The notes under the pieces are model-generated. The model was given only the letters and a program-made list of their open reading frames with translations, did not search any database and was not told the DNA's origin. The translations under genes were made by a program, and so were the position numbers. A DNA stretch of 64,000 bases from Flammeovirgaceae bacterium UBA7330 (lineage in GTDB: Bacteria > Bacteroidota > Bacteroidia > Cytophagales > Cyclobacteriaceae). How positions within the stretch are numbered: the first letter of the stretch is position 1; every line of letters begins with the position of its first letter. Where the stretch lies: contig DKPQ01000006.1 of NCBI GenBank assembly GCA_002471275.1, positions 62,001-126,000 of the forward strand, written 5' to 3'. Positions 7,935-17,246 of this stretch are shown here, one piece after another.

Positions 7935-9743
7935 CTATTCACCTGAAGTCCACCCAGGGTTTTGACCCAGATTAGGGTTTTGAGAAATAGCGCTTAATGG
8001 CAATGGCCAGAGATAATGCTTATTCTCATCAAATTCCGGAGTTTCATAATCTGTGCCTTTATATACTTCCAGATAAGGCACACCACCAATATTTGAAAAT
8101 CCTACAGTTGCGTCACCAGCTCCGGTGAGAGCAGCCTTGTTTGCATCATCCCATCTCATCCCAAAATCTTTTTGGCGCAGTTTGGGTCCTTGCTTCCACC
8201 TTCTCAGGTCATCATATCTGAAACCTTCAGAGAATAACTCAATCCTTCTTTCTCTTCTGATCTCAACAAGTAGTGGCGAGATGCCATCACCGGTATATCT
8301 CGGATCCACAGGGATGCTTGCTAAATTCATATGAGGCATATTTACCCTGTCTCTCAGCAAGTTGATGCTTATATCCAGGTCACCCTGAGTGATTGAACCC
8401 AGCTCGGCTTTGGCCTCAGCGTAGATCAACATGGTTTCACCTAACCTGAAAACAATGGCCGGTGTGGTCGAAGTATTGTAGGTAGCATAGGAAGGACCAT
8501 TCTGAAAATGCTTGATCAGATGATAACCTGTATAGATAGTCTGTCCGCCACTCATTCCCTGAATTTTTGGATAAACGATTCCAGAACCTGCTGGGTGGTT
8601 GCCATATCCGTAAACATCTACATCAGCAGGATGAAGGATTGATTGTCTCAAACGAGGGTCTCTGTCAACAAAGATGTCGGTATAAACAGCATCTCCAAGG
8701 TAAAGAGGAGAAAGTGATATCGGCAATCCATCAGAACACAGATAATCTTCAACCATACTTTTTGTAGCACCACCATTGTAACCTCTATGATAATTTAAAG
8801 CATGGTTTGTAAATATTCCTGCTTCATACCTTCTCCAGTAGATCACCTCAGAGACACCAGTATAATCCTCCATTTGATGTAGCTTATTGTAATCTCTGGT
8901 GGGATCTCCAGTCATATACAATGAATAAGGTCCGTCTTGAATCAACTCTAAAGCAGCATCAGCAGCAGCTTGCAACCAGGCAGTTTCACCGCCTAAACCA
9001 TGATACTTTCTCCAGGTGCCTTCAAATAGGCAGATCCTGGCTTTCACATGAAGTGCAGCCCAACGATTCAATCTACCCGGATTTCCACCGTAGTCTACAT
9101 TTTCCGGAATATTTCCTGCTGCAGTAGCAAAATTCAGGTCTTCCAGTACTTTACCCATGACAAAATCACGAGGATCTCTTTCTCCATAAAGGATGTCATC
9201 ATCATCAATGTTTAGCGATTTATCAATCCAGGTAACATCACCAAACTTACTTACTTTGTCAGCATAGAACATTGCTCTTAGCAGTCGGGCTTCAGCAATA
9301 TATTTGTTCTTAACAGCCTGTTCTACCGGAACTCTGTCATAGTTCTCCAGCCCAAAGTTGATAGCTGAAAGGAAATTCCATCCCTTATAGCCAAAATACT
9401 CAGGGTTGGTAGGCACCGAATGCTTTCCTGCCCGTTTCTTCGCAAAGAAATCAGCTCTTGAGTGTCTGGGAGCAGTATTATCAGAGAAACCATCATGATA
9501 AATCCAGCCACGGCTTTGGCTGTCAAAACCTTCATCATGTCCCATCAATATGGATACATCATCTTCTCTTCTGGCAATATGATAGATACTATTATTGTAC
9601 ACAATCATATCAGTTTCATTGTTCCAGAAAGATTCATTGGATATTTGATCCTGCGGATTTCTTTGCAGGAATTCATCATTACAGGCAAACGAAAGCGTGG
9701 AAATGACTCCAAGCAAACCAAATCTTAAAATATATTTTTTCAT
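7935..9743 (-). CDS. RagB/SusD-family nutrient-binding outer-membrane lipoprotein
   Basis: The 602-residue protein has a lipoprotein signal (ISTLSFAC) followed by NDEFLQRNPQDQISNESFW, the usual start of RagB/SusD proteins. The C-terminal segment contains EIRRERRIELFSEGFRYDD LRRW-type residues characteristic of this family and ends with a WPLPLSAISQNPNLGQNPGW motif. It is the surface lid of the upstream SusC channel, from which it is separated by 20 bp. It belongs to a different branch from the SusD-like_2 protein at 2340-3815, so the two uptake systems probably handle different compounds. The ATG at 9741-9743 is the only sensible start. A strong terminator follows the gene. Confidence 0.93.
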   Translation of the reverse strand: MKKYILRFGLLGVISTLSFACNDEFLQRNPQDQISNESFWNNETDMIVYNNSIYHIARREDDVSILMGHDEGFDSQSRGWIYHDGFSDNTAPRHSRADFFAKKRAGKHSVPTNPEYFGYKGWNFLSAINFGLENYDRVPVEQAVKNKYIAEARLLRAMFYADKVSKFGDVTWIDKSLNIDDDDILYGERDPRDFVMGKVLEDLNFATAAGNIPENVDYGGNPGRLNRWAALHVKARICLFEGTWRKYHGLGGETAWLQAAADAALELIQDGPYSLYMTGDPTRDYNKLHQMEDYTGVSEVIYWRRYEAGIFTNHALNYHRGYNGGATKSMVEDYLCSDGLPISLSPLYLGDAVYTDIFVDRDPRLRQSILHPADVDVYGYGNHPAGSGIVYPKIQGMSGGQTIYTGYHLIKHFQNGPSYATYNTSTTPAIVFRLGETMLIYAEAKAELGSITQGDLDISINLLRDRVNMPHMNLASIPVDPRYTGDGISPLLVEIRRERRIELFSEGFRYDDLRRWKQGPKLRQKDFGMRWDDANKAALTGAGDATVGFSNIGGVPYLEVYKGTDYETPEFDENKHYLWPLPLSAISQNPNLGQNPGWTSGE

Positions 9744-9763
9744 TTTCTATCTTTTAAGTCTTA

Positions 9764-12700
9764 TTAAATAGAGATTCTAAAGCCAAGCGAATACGAACGT
9801 TGCTTGTAGTACTCCTGTGTGACAGTAGGTCTAACTTCAGGATCGAGGGGCTTATGCATCTTCGTGATTTCAAAGATGTTCATACCAGCCAGGTACATCT
9901 GCACATTAGACAATCCAACTCTACTGGAAAGACTTGTAGGTAGACTATATGAAAACGTTACGTTCTTTAACCTGACATATCCACCCTGTTGTACATATCG
10001 TGATTGAGGCAGAATGTTTTGCTTGGTATTTGTAGAAATATGCGGTGCTGCAAAATATGCATCTCTGTTGTCCTCACTCCATGTTTCAGTCAGATAGTAT
10101 TTTTCTACGTGACCGGCATTGTAAGGATAAAAGGCATTCCAGTTGCCATTAGGTGGCCAGTACTCATGACTCATCAAACCCTGAAAGAAAACGTTCAATG
10201 AGAAAGCTTTATATCCAAAGTTACTGTTTACGCCAAACTGATATCTTGGAATCTCAACAGCAATAATTGTCTGGTCTCCCGGATCATCCAGTGTATTGTT
10301 ACCATAAGAGATCACTCCATCTCCATTCAGGTCTGCATATCGAATGTCACCTGGTCTCCAGTTTGCACCTAAATCAGCCTGGCTAGGTGCATCCAGCACT
10401 TCCTGGTCTGATTGGAAAATTCCCTGGGTCACAAAACCCCATCTCTCCCCAATTTGCTGTCCTACATATCTTTCTGAAAGGGCACCGGTTGGGTTATCAA
10501 ATTTTGTGATCTCTGACTTGTTATCAGACAAAGCAAGCGTTACGCTGTAGTTGAAATCGCTTCCAACTCTCGTTCTCCAGGTAGCTGCAAGCTCCCATCC
10601 GGTAGTTCTTAGGTCAGCGGCATTTTCCTGAGGTGATGCCAATCCAAGCTCACCTGGATAGTCAGCTCTTGTCAGCATGTCTTTTGTATCCCTGGTGTAA
10701 GTATCGAATGACACATCAAGTCGGCTTCCAAACATCGTGAAATCCAACCCCAGGTTTTTACTCACAACATTTTCCCATGTCAAGGTGGGACTCACCAATC
10801 CAGGCCTACTTACATAAGGTGTAAATGCTCCACCGTTCATCATGTATCCTGATGCTCCAGCAGACATAGATGGAATGTATGGATAGTAATTAGTGCCTAA
10901 TAATTGGTTTCCAAGTTCACCGTAAGAAGCCCTCAACTTCAGGTTATCCAACCAGGCTGACGTTCCACTCATGAAAGCTTCGTTTGAAATTCTCCAGCCT
11001 ACAGAGAAGGAAGGGAAGAATCCAAATCGATCGTCTTTAGGGAACCTGGAAGTACCATCATACCTACCATTTGCCTCCACCAGGTAACGATCATTGAAGA
11101 TGTAGTTAACACGGTAAAATGCTCCTCTTAATGCAGTATGTTGCTTCGATCCATCTGCAAGTTCACTACCGGTTGTCGCACTCAAATCAGGGATTGCCGG
11201 ATTAAGAAGTGAATTGGCTCTTGCTGAGATCCACTGATATTGTCCCCATTCCTGGTTGAAACCTACCATGGCCTTTATATAATGGCTACCAGTTTCAATG
11301 GTGTAATCCGTAAACATATTGATCACCTGATATACATCATAGTCTACTTCGTTGACGATATAATCAGTACCACTGAAGCCGTTTCCGATAATGATATTGT
11401 CCAAATCCGAGTTTTCTATTACCTCTACTTTACTGGCAGCATCCTGATAGTTTCTAAAAGTAATGTTAGAAGAATATTCAGCTCGCATATTCCAGTTCTT
11501 CAAAGGAGTGATGGTAGCACCCTGAGTAAGAATGATGTCATTCCTTGTCCAGGTCTCACGTCCGCCTTGCTCCAGGTATGGAAGGAAGTTAACTGAAGAG
11601 AAATGCATACCAATGTATTTCTCATAGTCAGCCCTATCCCCAGGTGTTAAATAGTAAGGAAGATCAGGGAAAGTGATAGGATTCAAAGGGTTTACTCTCG
11701 CTGTGGTATTGATGTTAACATCCCAGTTGTAGAAATGTGGCTGGTCACTCTTTTCTGTAGTCACCAATGCCCTACTATCCAGTTTAAGCCATTCGGTTGT
11801 TTTGAATTCACCTTTCAACAACACATTATAACGCTTGAAGTTGATATTTTTCTCATCATTGTTAATCCAGCCATCTTTGTTGAGCATACCAAAGGAGGCA
11901 TAATAACTTGCTTTTTCTGTTGATCCGGATACACTCGCATCATATTTCTGCTGAGGTGCCCAATCGGTTAACAGCCTTTCCTGATAGTTGTTGAAACCAT
12001 AGAAACGCAGATTTCCATTATAAACACCCCAGGCATTTTCCAAAGTGGGGTTTTGGCTATACCTTAAAGTACCATCGATCATGTCCTGATCAAATCCAAA
12101 ATCATTATTTGTCCTAAGGTTAGCAGCACCTCTGGCCTGTACATAAGCGTACGGATCCTCAATCGGATCAATAAACATGATTGGTTTTGATGTGGTGAAT
12201 TCTGATCCTACTGTAACATTGATTTTTTCTCCTTTACCTCTTTTGGTTGTTACCAGGACAACACCAAACGCACCCCTTGCGCCGTAGATGGCTGCAGCAG
12301 ACGCGTCCTTTAGCACACTTACACTTTCAATATCAGCTGGGTTGATCCTGTTTAGATCCATGGGTACTCCATCCACCAAAATCAGTGGGTTTCCACCATT
12401 GATAGATTCGTAACCCCGGATATTAAAATCAATGGGCTGTGTAGGGTCTCCATTCCGGATATTAACATTGAGGTTGGGGACCATACCCTGAAGACCTTCA
12501 CCCACGTTGGCAATCGGTCTGTTTTGCAAGACTTTTCCATCCGCTACTCCAACAGATCCTGTCAGGTTTACTTTTTCCTGTGTACCATATCCTACCACAA
12601 CAACCTCGGCAAGTGCAGATACATCTACCTGTAGTCGAAGGTTTAGCTGGGTACGGCCATTCAAAGGAACCTGCATCGATTGATAACCCACAAATGACAC

Positions 12701-13252
12701 AACTAAAGTGGCATCAGCAGGTACTCTCAACGAAAATTTACCTTCGATATCGGTTACAGTACCGTTTGTAGTTCCTGACTCAATTACAGAAGCTCCTGGC
12801 AATGCCTCACCGTCTTCTCCGGTGATGGTACCAGTCACCTGTGTTTGAAGGGTGATGTTCTCACTGACTTTAGGTCCGCTTGGGCTTTTGCTGCCCGGGA
12901 TCAAAGCAATGGTCTCATTCACTCTTTTGATAGACATTTTGGATTGCAGGGAAACTTCTTTAAGAAGTTCATCCATGCTCCAGTGTCCACCATCAATAGA
13001 CACTTCCTTTTCCTTTACGTCACGTTTGGAAAAAGCAAATGTGAAATCGGTGTTTGATTCAATTTCGGAAATCAGATTCAGCAGGGATCTGCTTCCCTGA
13101 ATATCGCTCACCTCAACGTTGATCTCATCGAGAAACTTACGTTGGGCATCCAAGTCTCCTGCCATCACCATAATCAGTGATTGACAGACAATCATCGCAT
13201 AAATTGCGTACTTCGACATGCGAATTACAATTTTTAGTAGTTTTGCATTCAT
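9764..13252 (-). CDS. SusC/RagA-family TonB-dependent transporter with N-terminal STN signalling domain
   Basis: I place the start at the ATG at 13250-13252, giving 1162 residues; the frame is open to a TTG 39 bp further up, but the ATG directly precedes a good signal sequence (MNAKLLKIVIRMSKYAIYA). After the signal comes an STN domain (about residues 45-120, LLNLISEIESNTDFTFAFS), a carboxypeptidase-like domain (VTGTITGEDGEALPGASV), the plug (VVVGYGTQEKVNLTGSVG, VDGVPMDLNRINP, SVLKDASAAAIYGARGAFG) and the barrel. The STN domain is the periplasmic contact for a FecR-type anti-sigma factor, and fecR is the next gene upstream. This predicts that substrate binding activates the ECF sigma factor and induces the system. 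Confidence 0.94.
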   Translation of the reverse strand: MNAKLLKIVIRMSKYAIYAMIVCQSLIMVMAGDLDAQRKFLDEINVEVSDIQGSRSLLNLISEIESNTDFTFAFSKRDVKEKEVSIDGGHWSMDELLKEVSLQSKMSIKRVNETIALIPGSKSPSGPKVSENITLQTQVTGTITGEDGEALPGASVIESGTTNGTVTDIEGKFSLRVPADATLVVSFVGYQSMQVPLNGRTQLNLRLQVDVSALAEVVVVGYGTQEKVNLTGSVGVADGKVLQNRPIANVGEGLQGMVPNLNVNIRNGDPTQPIDFNIRGYESINGGNPLILVDGVPMDLNRINPADIESVSVLKDASAAAIYGARGAFGVVLVTTKRGKGEKINVTVGSEFTTSKPIMFIDPIEDPYAYVQARGAANLRTNNDFGFDQDMIDGTLRYSQNPTLENAWGVYNGNLRFYGFNNYQERLLTDWAPQQKYDASVSGSTEKASYYASFGMLNKDGWINNDEKNINFKRYNVLLKGEFKTTEWLKLDSRALVTTEKSDQPHFYNWDVNINTTARVNPLNPITFPDLPYYLTPGDRADYEKYIGMHFSSVNFLPYLEQGGRETWTRNDIILTQGATITPLKNWNMRAEYSSNITFRNYQDAASKVEVIENSDLDNIIIGNGFSGTDYIVNEVDYDVYQVINMFTDYTIETGSHYIKAMVGFNQEWGQYQWISARANSLLNPAIPDLSATTGSELADGSKQHTALRGAFYRVNYIFNDRYLVEANGRYDGTSRFPKDDRFGFFPSFSVGWRISNEAFMSGTSAWLDNLKLRASYGELGNQLLGTNYYPYIPSMSAGASGYMMNGGAFTPYVSRPGLVSPTLTWENVVSKNLGLDFTMFGSRLDVSFDTYTRDTKDMLTRADYPGELGLASPQENAADLRTTGWELAATWRTRVGSDFNYSVTLALSDNKSEITKFDNPTGALSERYVGQQIGERWGFVTQGIFQSDQEVLDAPSQADLGANWRPGDIRYADLNGDGVISYGNNTLDDPGDQTIIAVEIPRYQFGVNSNFGYKAFSLNVFFQGLMSHEYWPPNGNWNAFYPYNAGHVEKYYLTETWSEDNRDAYFAAPHISTNTKQNILPQSRYVQQGGYVRLKNVTFSYSLPTSLSSRVGLSNVQMYLAGMNIFEITKMHKPLDPEVRPTVTQEYYKQRSYSLGFRISI

Positions 13253-13289
13253 TTGGTTTTGGTTATAATTATTACTAAAACTGAGTATC

Positions 13290-13337
13290 AAGAGAGCCCA
13301 TCCACTTTCCCCAAAGTACCGTGGCTCTCTTTTTTTT
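13290..13337. repeat. Two-tier hairpin between fecR and susC
   Basis: Outer arms AAGAGAGCC (13290-13298) and GGCTCTCTT (13323-13331) form 9 bp, and an inner hairpin ACTTT-CCCC-AAAGT lies at 13304-13317. On the plus strand the outer stem is followed by a run of T to 13337, so it can terminate antisense transcription entering from the susC side. On the minus (coding) strand there is no T-run, so sense transcription from fecR into susC need not stop there. It could protect the susC mRNA after processing. Confidence 0.55.
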
Positions 13338-14325
13338 AATTGATTGTTATTGATTTACCATCTATTAAATATTTAAAGTTGTACACATGAGATAAACTCT
13401 GCATGACCTCTTCCAATACCGGGTTTTTGTAGTTTGCAGTATATGGTTTGTCGCTGTTTATCTCCTCTGAAATTTCAATATCCACGCCATACCAGTTAGA
13501 TATGGCGTGTAGTACATCATCTAAAGAATTGTCTTTAAACACCATGCGCTGGTCTGTCCATCCAAAAAAGAGGTCCTCATCCAGAATCGGCAGCTTCTCC
13601 ATGGCTCCATTTTCATCCAGGAGGATCATTTGATTTCTCGTGAGATTTATTACCTGATTTTTCTTCAGATTGGTCACGGCTACCTTCCCCGATTTCACAG
13701 CCACCCCCCGATAGCCATTGTTTTCATAAGCCTTTACATTGAAAGAAGTACCGAGCACTTCTACAGTAAACCCATCTACATGGATGATGAATGGCCTGGC
13801 TGGGTCCTTTACCACTTCAAAATACGCTTCGCCAATAAGATTTACTTCGCGTTTATTTTGAGTGAAAAACTCAGGAATTGTAATCCTGGTATCAGCATTC
13901 ATTTTCACCAAAGACCCATCTGGAAGTACAGAGGTGATCTTTTGCCCTGGCTGACTGATTTTCTCAACAATTTTATGTTCGGAGTGCCCACTGGTAGTCG
14001 AGCCAAAACCTTCAAGGTTAGTCTTAACGACCAGCACAGATACGATGAGGATAGCCACAGCTGCAGCCACCTGTACCCATCGGGAAATATTTAACCAACC
14101 TGTTACTGATTGCTTTTCATCCGCTTTTAGCTGCGCTACGAGATCTTCCCAGGTGTTCTGCTTAATGGCCTCGCTTTTTTTCGGCTCGGGGTGTAGAATG
14201 GTAAGCTTTAATTGGGCATAGATTTTCCTGTGCCTGGGATTTTCATTCAACCAAAACTCAAGATTTATCTTTTCCGCCTCCGTGAGCTCATGATTGGTAA
14301 GCTCTTTGAAAATAATGTCTTCCAT
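13336..14325 (-). CDS. FecR-family anti-sigma factor
   Basis: The 329-residue protein has a cytoplasmic N-terminal region for sigma binding (residues 1-80), one membrane segment at about 84-101 (WVQVAAAVAILIVSVLVV), and a periplasmic FecR domain containing SVLPDGSLVKMNADTRI and GEAYFEVVKDPARPF, both family hallmarks. The C-terminal part (FKDNSLDDVLHAISNWYGV) is the domain that meets the STN domain of the transporter. It is encoded directly between its cognate ECF sigma gene and the STN-type susC. In the resting state it should hold the sigma factor at the membrane and release it when the transporter is loaded. Confidence 0.93.
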   Translation of the reverse strand: MEDIIFKELTNHELTEAEKINLEFWLNENPRHRKIYAQLKLTILHPEPKKSEAIKQNTWEDLVAQLKADEKQSVTGWLNISRWVQVAAAVAILIVSVLVVKTNLEGFGSTTSGHSEHKIVEKISQPGQKITSVLPDGSLVKMNADTRITIPEFFTQNKREVNLIGEAYFEVVKDPARPFIIHVDGFTVEVLGTSFNVKAYENNGYRGVAVKSGKVAVTNLKKNQVINLTRNQMILLDENGAMEKLPILDEDLFFGWTDQRMVFKDNSLDDVLHAISNWYGVDIEISEEINSDKPYTANYKNPVLEEVMQSLSHVYNFKYLIDGKSITIN

Positions 14326-14512
14326 TCAAATTGGGTCACACCGGGTCATTTCAAAATGGAAATTGCTTCAGTGTTGCAATGAGAGTAAAAAAAGGGTGGG
14401 ACGGGTAGGTATTTATGTAATAATTACACTCAAAAGGGTATTCTACTTAAATAACTAGCAGTATATACAGCAAAATGATCCTTTGATTGACAAATTCGCA
14501 ATTTTATGTAAA

Positions 14513-15094
14513 TCACTCATTGCTTCCTGAAGCCCATTTAACCACCTTTGATTCCCTGAAATGGTTTTCAAGCTCCAATTTCAGCTTTTTGAGGGCAGTT
14601 TTTAAGTGATGTTTGACTGTATCATGCGAAATTCCCAGCTCTTTGGCCACAGCATGATAAGATAAGTTGTCTTCCCTAATCATTCGATATACCAACCCAC
14701 ACTGTGGAGGAAGCTTATTGACAGATTTATCAATAAATTCCGTCAACTCCTTACCAAGCAATAGCTCTTCGGGATCGAGGCCATCAATGGTGGCCATCGT
14801 CAGATTGTATTTGTCGCTGTGATACCGAGAAAAATCCATGGAGATGGCGCGTATGGCCTGGTGTTTTACGCTGGTGTACAGATAGGATTTTAATTCCTTG
14901 ACTGTGTATAGATCTTTCTTTGAATTCCAAAGGCCATAGAAGACGTCAGAAACTACATCTTTTGCCATACTTTCTGACTTTGTAATCACCAAAGCATACG
15001 CAAAAAGTCTGTCGAAGTATTCAGTATAAACCTTTTCAAAATAGCTGTCTGACTGGATATTTCCCAGTCCGATATTGATTATATTATCAGCCAT
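14513..15094 (-). CDS. ECF RNA polymerase sigma factor (Bacteroidota FecI-like type)
   Basis: This 193-residue protein has sigma region 2 (YFDRLFAYALVITKSESMAKDVVSDVFYG style, about residues 25-95) and region 4 (LPPQCGLVYRMIREDNLSYHAVAKELGISHDTVKHHL, about 125-175) with no region 3, as in ECF factors. It is upstream of fecR on the same strand with a 187-bp gap that may hold a further promoter. Its expected target is the promoter of the susC-susD genes. The ATG at 15092-15094 gives the normal family length. Confidence 0.92.
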   Translation of the reverse strand: MADNIINIGLGNIQSDSYFEKVYTEYFDRLFAYALVITKSESMAKDVVSDVFYGLWNSKKDLYTVKELKSYLYTSVKHQAIRAISMDFSRYHSDKYNLTMATIDGLDPEELLLGKELTEFIDKSVNKLPPQCGLVYRMIREDNLSYHAVAKELGISHDTVKHHLKTALKKLKLELENHFRESKVVKWASGSNE

Positions 15095-15765
15095 TTAGGT
15101 GGGTGGAAATTGCCATTTTACTCCTGTAAGAAATCAATAAGTTCGAGAACCTCAATTATGGTTCGAAATAACTTCTAATTTTAATAATATCATAATACCT
15201 GAATAAAATAATTTATCAGGATCATGCGTCTCAATTCCAATAGTAAGGAAATTAAGAAATCTGAAGGAAGTTTGAATTTGAATAGAAATGGCCACGAATA
15301 CGCAAAGTCCCTAAGGCTTTGCCGCTAAACAGCCGGAAAATTCAGCACCCATTCACGAATAAATGGTGCTGCTTTTCTATACTATATCAAATCCGGGTTG
15401 AGATTTAATTTATTCCCAGGAATGGTTCGACATATCGAACCCTTACTATACTTCATATTCACTATTTACTTCAGGTGAAGATATCAGTGAAATAAAGCTC
15501 CTTCATAATTGAGAAATCATTCGGCATTCGTGGCTTTTGAAAAGATGCCCAAAACCACTGATTCTTTGAGCCTTTGGGTCTTTGTGGTTGACTGCAGTCA
15601 AATCCATTTCGATATTATTTGCCAATTTTCGAAAATATTTCACTCCTGATTTGTATAATCTCCGAAAGCACCTATTTTTGCACTTCCAAAAAATGCAGCA
15701 CCCCAAGCCGGGGCTGATAATTTGGAAACAGAACAGCAAACGGCTGTTGCACAACATAATAAAAT
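15095..15765. other. Intergenic region with degenerate Bacteroidota-type repeats, no gene seen
   Basis: No convincing coding frame is present. The minus-strand frame at 15503-15757 gives a protein rich in HKDPKAQRISGFGHLFKS, a pattern I associate with spurious translations of dispersed intergenic repeats in this phylum. Related fragments occur at about 15285-15320 (GGCCACGAATACGCAAAG) and 15525-15590. A bulged hairpin CAGCAC / GTGCTG at 15343-15371 followed by CTTTT could act as a weak plus-strand terminator. The right part must contain the tRNA promoter, which I cannot place exactly. Confidence 0.5.
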
Positions 15766-15837
15766 GGTCCGTTCGTCTAGGGGTTAGGACGCCAGGTTTT
15801 CATCCTGGTAACAGGGGTTCGATTCCCCTACGGACTA
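15766..15837 (+). tRNA. tRNA-Glu (anticodon TTC)
   Basis: The cloverleaf is complete: acceptor GGTCCGT pairs with ACGGACT with a G-T first pair, the D-arm reads TCGTCTAGGGGTTAGGACG, the anticodon stem CCAGG / CCTGG closes the loop TTTTCAT with anticodon TTC at 15799-15801, and the T-arm is AGGGG-TTCGATT-CCCCT. The 3' CCA is not encoded in full. A strong terminator follows directly. Confidence 0.97.
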
Positions 15838-15839
15838 CA

Positions 15840-15878
15840 AAAAAGCTCTTGCACACATCTGTGCAAGAGCTTTTTTTA
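15840..15878 (+). terminator. Rho-independent terminator of the tRNA-Glu gene
   Basis: A perfect 12-bp stem AGCTCTTGCACA / TGTGCAAGAGCT (15845-15856 with 15861-15872) closes a four-base loop and is followed by a run of seven T. The flanking A-run on the left extends the pairing and would make it usable in the opposite direction too. Confidence 0.95.
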
Positions 15879-15970
15879 TTTTCAGCCACTCATCCTTTCT
15901 CAACCATGTCCTACTTGTAGTCCTTTGAGTCATTGATTCAGAGGTTTTTTTTATTCTTTATTAATTATAT

Positions 15971-16073
15971 AATTTGCCGGCGGGAACTAAACCACACCCC
16001 TCCCGGTTTCAAGAAAAATTATACGGTCAGCAACTACTTTAGAGAGGAACCTGACCACTCACCCCGGCAAATT
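15971..16073. ncRNA. Possible multi-branched structured RNA or leader upstream of the efflux operon
   Basis: A closing stem AATTTGCCGG / CCGGCAAATT (15971-15980 with 16064-16073) encloses two smaller stems, AAACC / GGTTT (15989-15993 with 16005-16009) and GGTCAG / CTGACC (16025-16030 with 16051-16056), as in a three-way junction. It ends about 110 nt before the efflux operon start. The pairing works on either strand, so orientation is undecided. It matches no RNA family that I can name. A small mobile repeat with terminal inverted repeats is an alternative. Confidence 0.35.
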
Positions 16074-16147
16074 TTCCGAACGAGGAAATACCCTTTTTCG
16101 AATAAATACGTGTACCTAAATTGCGCGAACTAATTTTTTGACCATTG

Positions 16148-16175
16148 CCATCTAAATAGATGGTACTATTTTTTT
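16148..16175 (+). promoter_or_regulatory. Palindrome plus T-run just ahead of the efflux operon start
   Basis: CCATCT-AAAT-AGATGG (16148-16153 with 16158-16163) is followed by TACTA and a run of seven T, ending about 10 nt before the start codon of the first efflux gene. It could be an attenuator or a repressor operator. No adjacent TetR or MarR gene is present to favour the operator reading. Confidence 0.35.
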
Positions 16176-16184
16176 GAGAACTGA

Positions 16185-17246
16185 ATGAATAAAACAGTAA
16201 AACGGATCCTATATATAGGCATTGTGATCGTTATCCTTGGTGCAATTATCTATCCTAAACTACCCAATGGAGATTCCTCAGCAGCAGCAGGACCGGCAGT
16301 CCGTCCTAAACTCACGGTAGATGGCCTGGTGCTAGCCGGCCAACAACTAAAAAATCAGATCAACATTACTGGTACCATCCTGGCAGATGAATCCGTCTTA
16401 CTCAACAGTGAAGTAGCTGGAAAGGTGAGTGAGATCCTTTTCGAAGAAGGCCAATTCATCAAAAAAGGTAAGCTTCTGGTGAGACTCAACGATGACGAGA
16501 TCAAAGCTGACCTGGAGCGCCTTCAGTTTATCCTCAAACTCAACGAAGACAATGAATACCGGCAAAAGCAACTCCTGGAGAAGGAGGCCATCAGCCGCGA
16601 GGAATATGAAACGGCTTTGACCACACTCAATACCTCACAGGCAGAGATTCGGGTATTACAGGCCAGACTGGAGAAGCATTACATCAGGGCTCCTTTTGAT
16701 GGAATCGTTGGCCTGAGATCAATCTCGGTGGGAAGCTACCTGAATCCCGGAACCTCCATTGCCGAACTGTTTAAAATCAATCCTGTAAAAGTCGAGTTTA
16801 GCGTGCCGAGTAAATACCTGAAACTGGTAAATGTCGGGGATCAGATCAACTTCACAGTGGATGCCTATACTGATGAGGTTTTTGAAGGAAAGATTTATGC
16901 GGTAGAACCTCAGGTAGACCCCCAGACAAGGAGTATCAAGATCAGGGCACTGGCACAAAACAAAACAAATAAACTATTCCCGGGTCAGTTTGCAAGGATC
17001 AACCTGATCCTTGAAGTCATTGAAGACGCGTTGCTGATCCCTACCCAGGCGGTGATACCTGAGCTGAATGGCAAGCGTATATTCATGTATAAAGGTGGAA
17101 AAGTGATCTCTCAAAGCATCGAGACTGGGTTGAGAGACGAACAAAATGTACAGGTTACCACAGGGCTAAGCCCCGGGGACACAGTGATCACCACTGGTGT
17201 GTTGCAGATTAATCATGGTTCAGAAGTAAACATCCGATTTAACTAA
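16185..17246 (+). CDS. RND efflux periplasmic adaptor (membrane fusion protein, HlyD/AcrA family)
   Basis: The 353-residue protein has an N-terminal membrane anchor (ILYIGIVIVILGAIIYPKL), a lipoyl-like half motif (GTILADESVLLNSEVAGKV), an alpha-helical hairpin (about residues 100-170) and a beta-barrel and membrane-proximal domain ending near SEVNIRFN. This is the typical AcrA/MexA-type adaptor that links an inner-membrane RND pump to a TolC channel. Its stop codon abuts the start of the RND gene with no gap. The ATG at 16185 directly precedes the membrane anchor, and a palindrome with T-run lies just upstream. Confidence 0.93.
   Translation: MNKTVKRILYIGIVIVILGAIIYPKLPNGDSSAAAGPAVRPKLTVDGLVLAGQQLKNQINITGTILADESVLLNSEVAGKVSEILFEEGQFIKKGKLLVRLNDDEIKADLERLQFILKLNEDNEYRQKQLLEKEAISREEYETALTTLNTSQAEIRVLQARLEKHYIRAPFDGIVGLRSISVGSYLNPGTSIAELFKINPVKVEFSVPSKYLKLVNVGDQINFTVDAYTDEVFEGKIYAVEPQVDPQTRSIKIRALAQNKTNKLFPGQFARINLILEVIEDALLIPTQAVIPELNGKRIFMYKGGKVISQSIETGLRDEQNVQVTTGLSPGDTVITTGVLQINHGSEVNIRFN

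Noticed and set aside
7756..7965. 69-residue plus-strand frame
   Set aside because: Covers the susD terminator and the end of susD in antisense; no domain, no start signal.
15503..15757. 84-residue minus-strand frame upstream of tRNA-Glu
   Set aside because: The translation has the KAQR/HKD pattern typical of intergenic repeats in this phylum, with no initiation context.
15971..16073. Structured element considered as TPP riboswitch or SRP RNA
   Set aside because: It has GGAACCTGA resembling one TPP segment, but the CTGAGA block and the order of helices are missing; the conserved SRP loop GGAA/AGCAG is not present in the right place.
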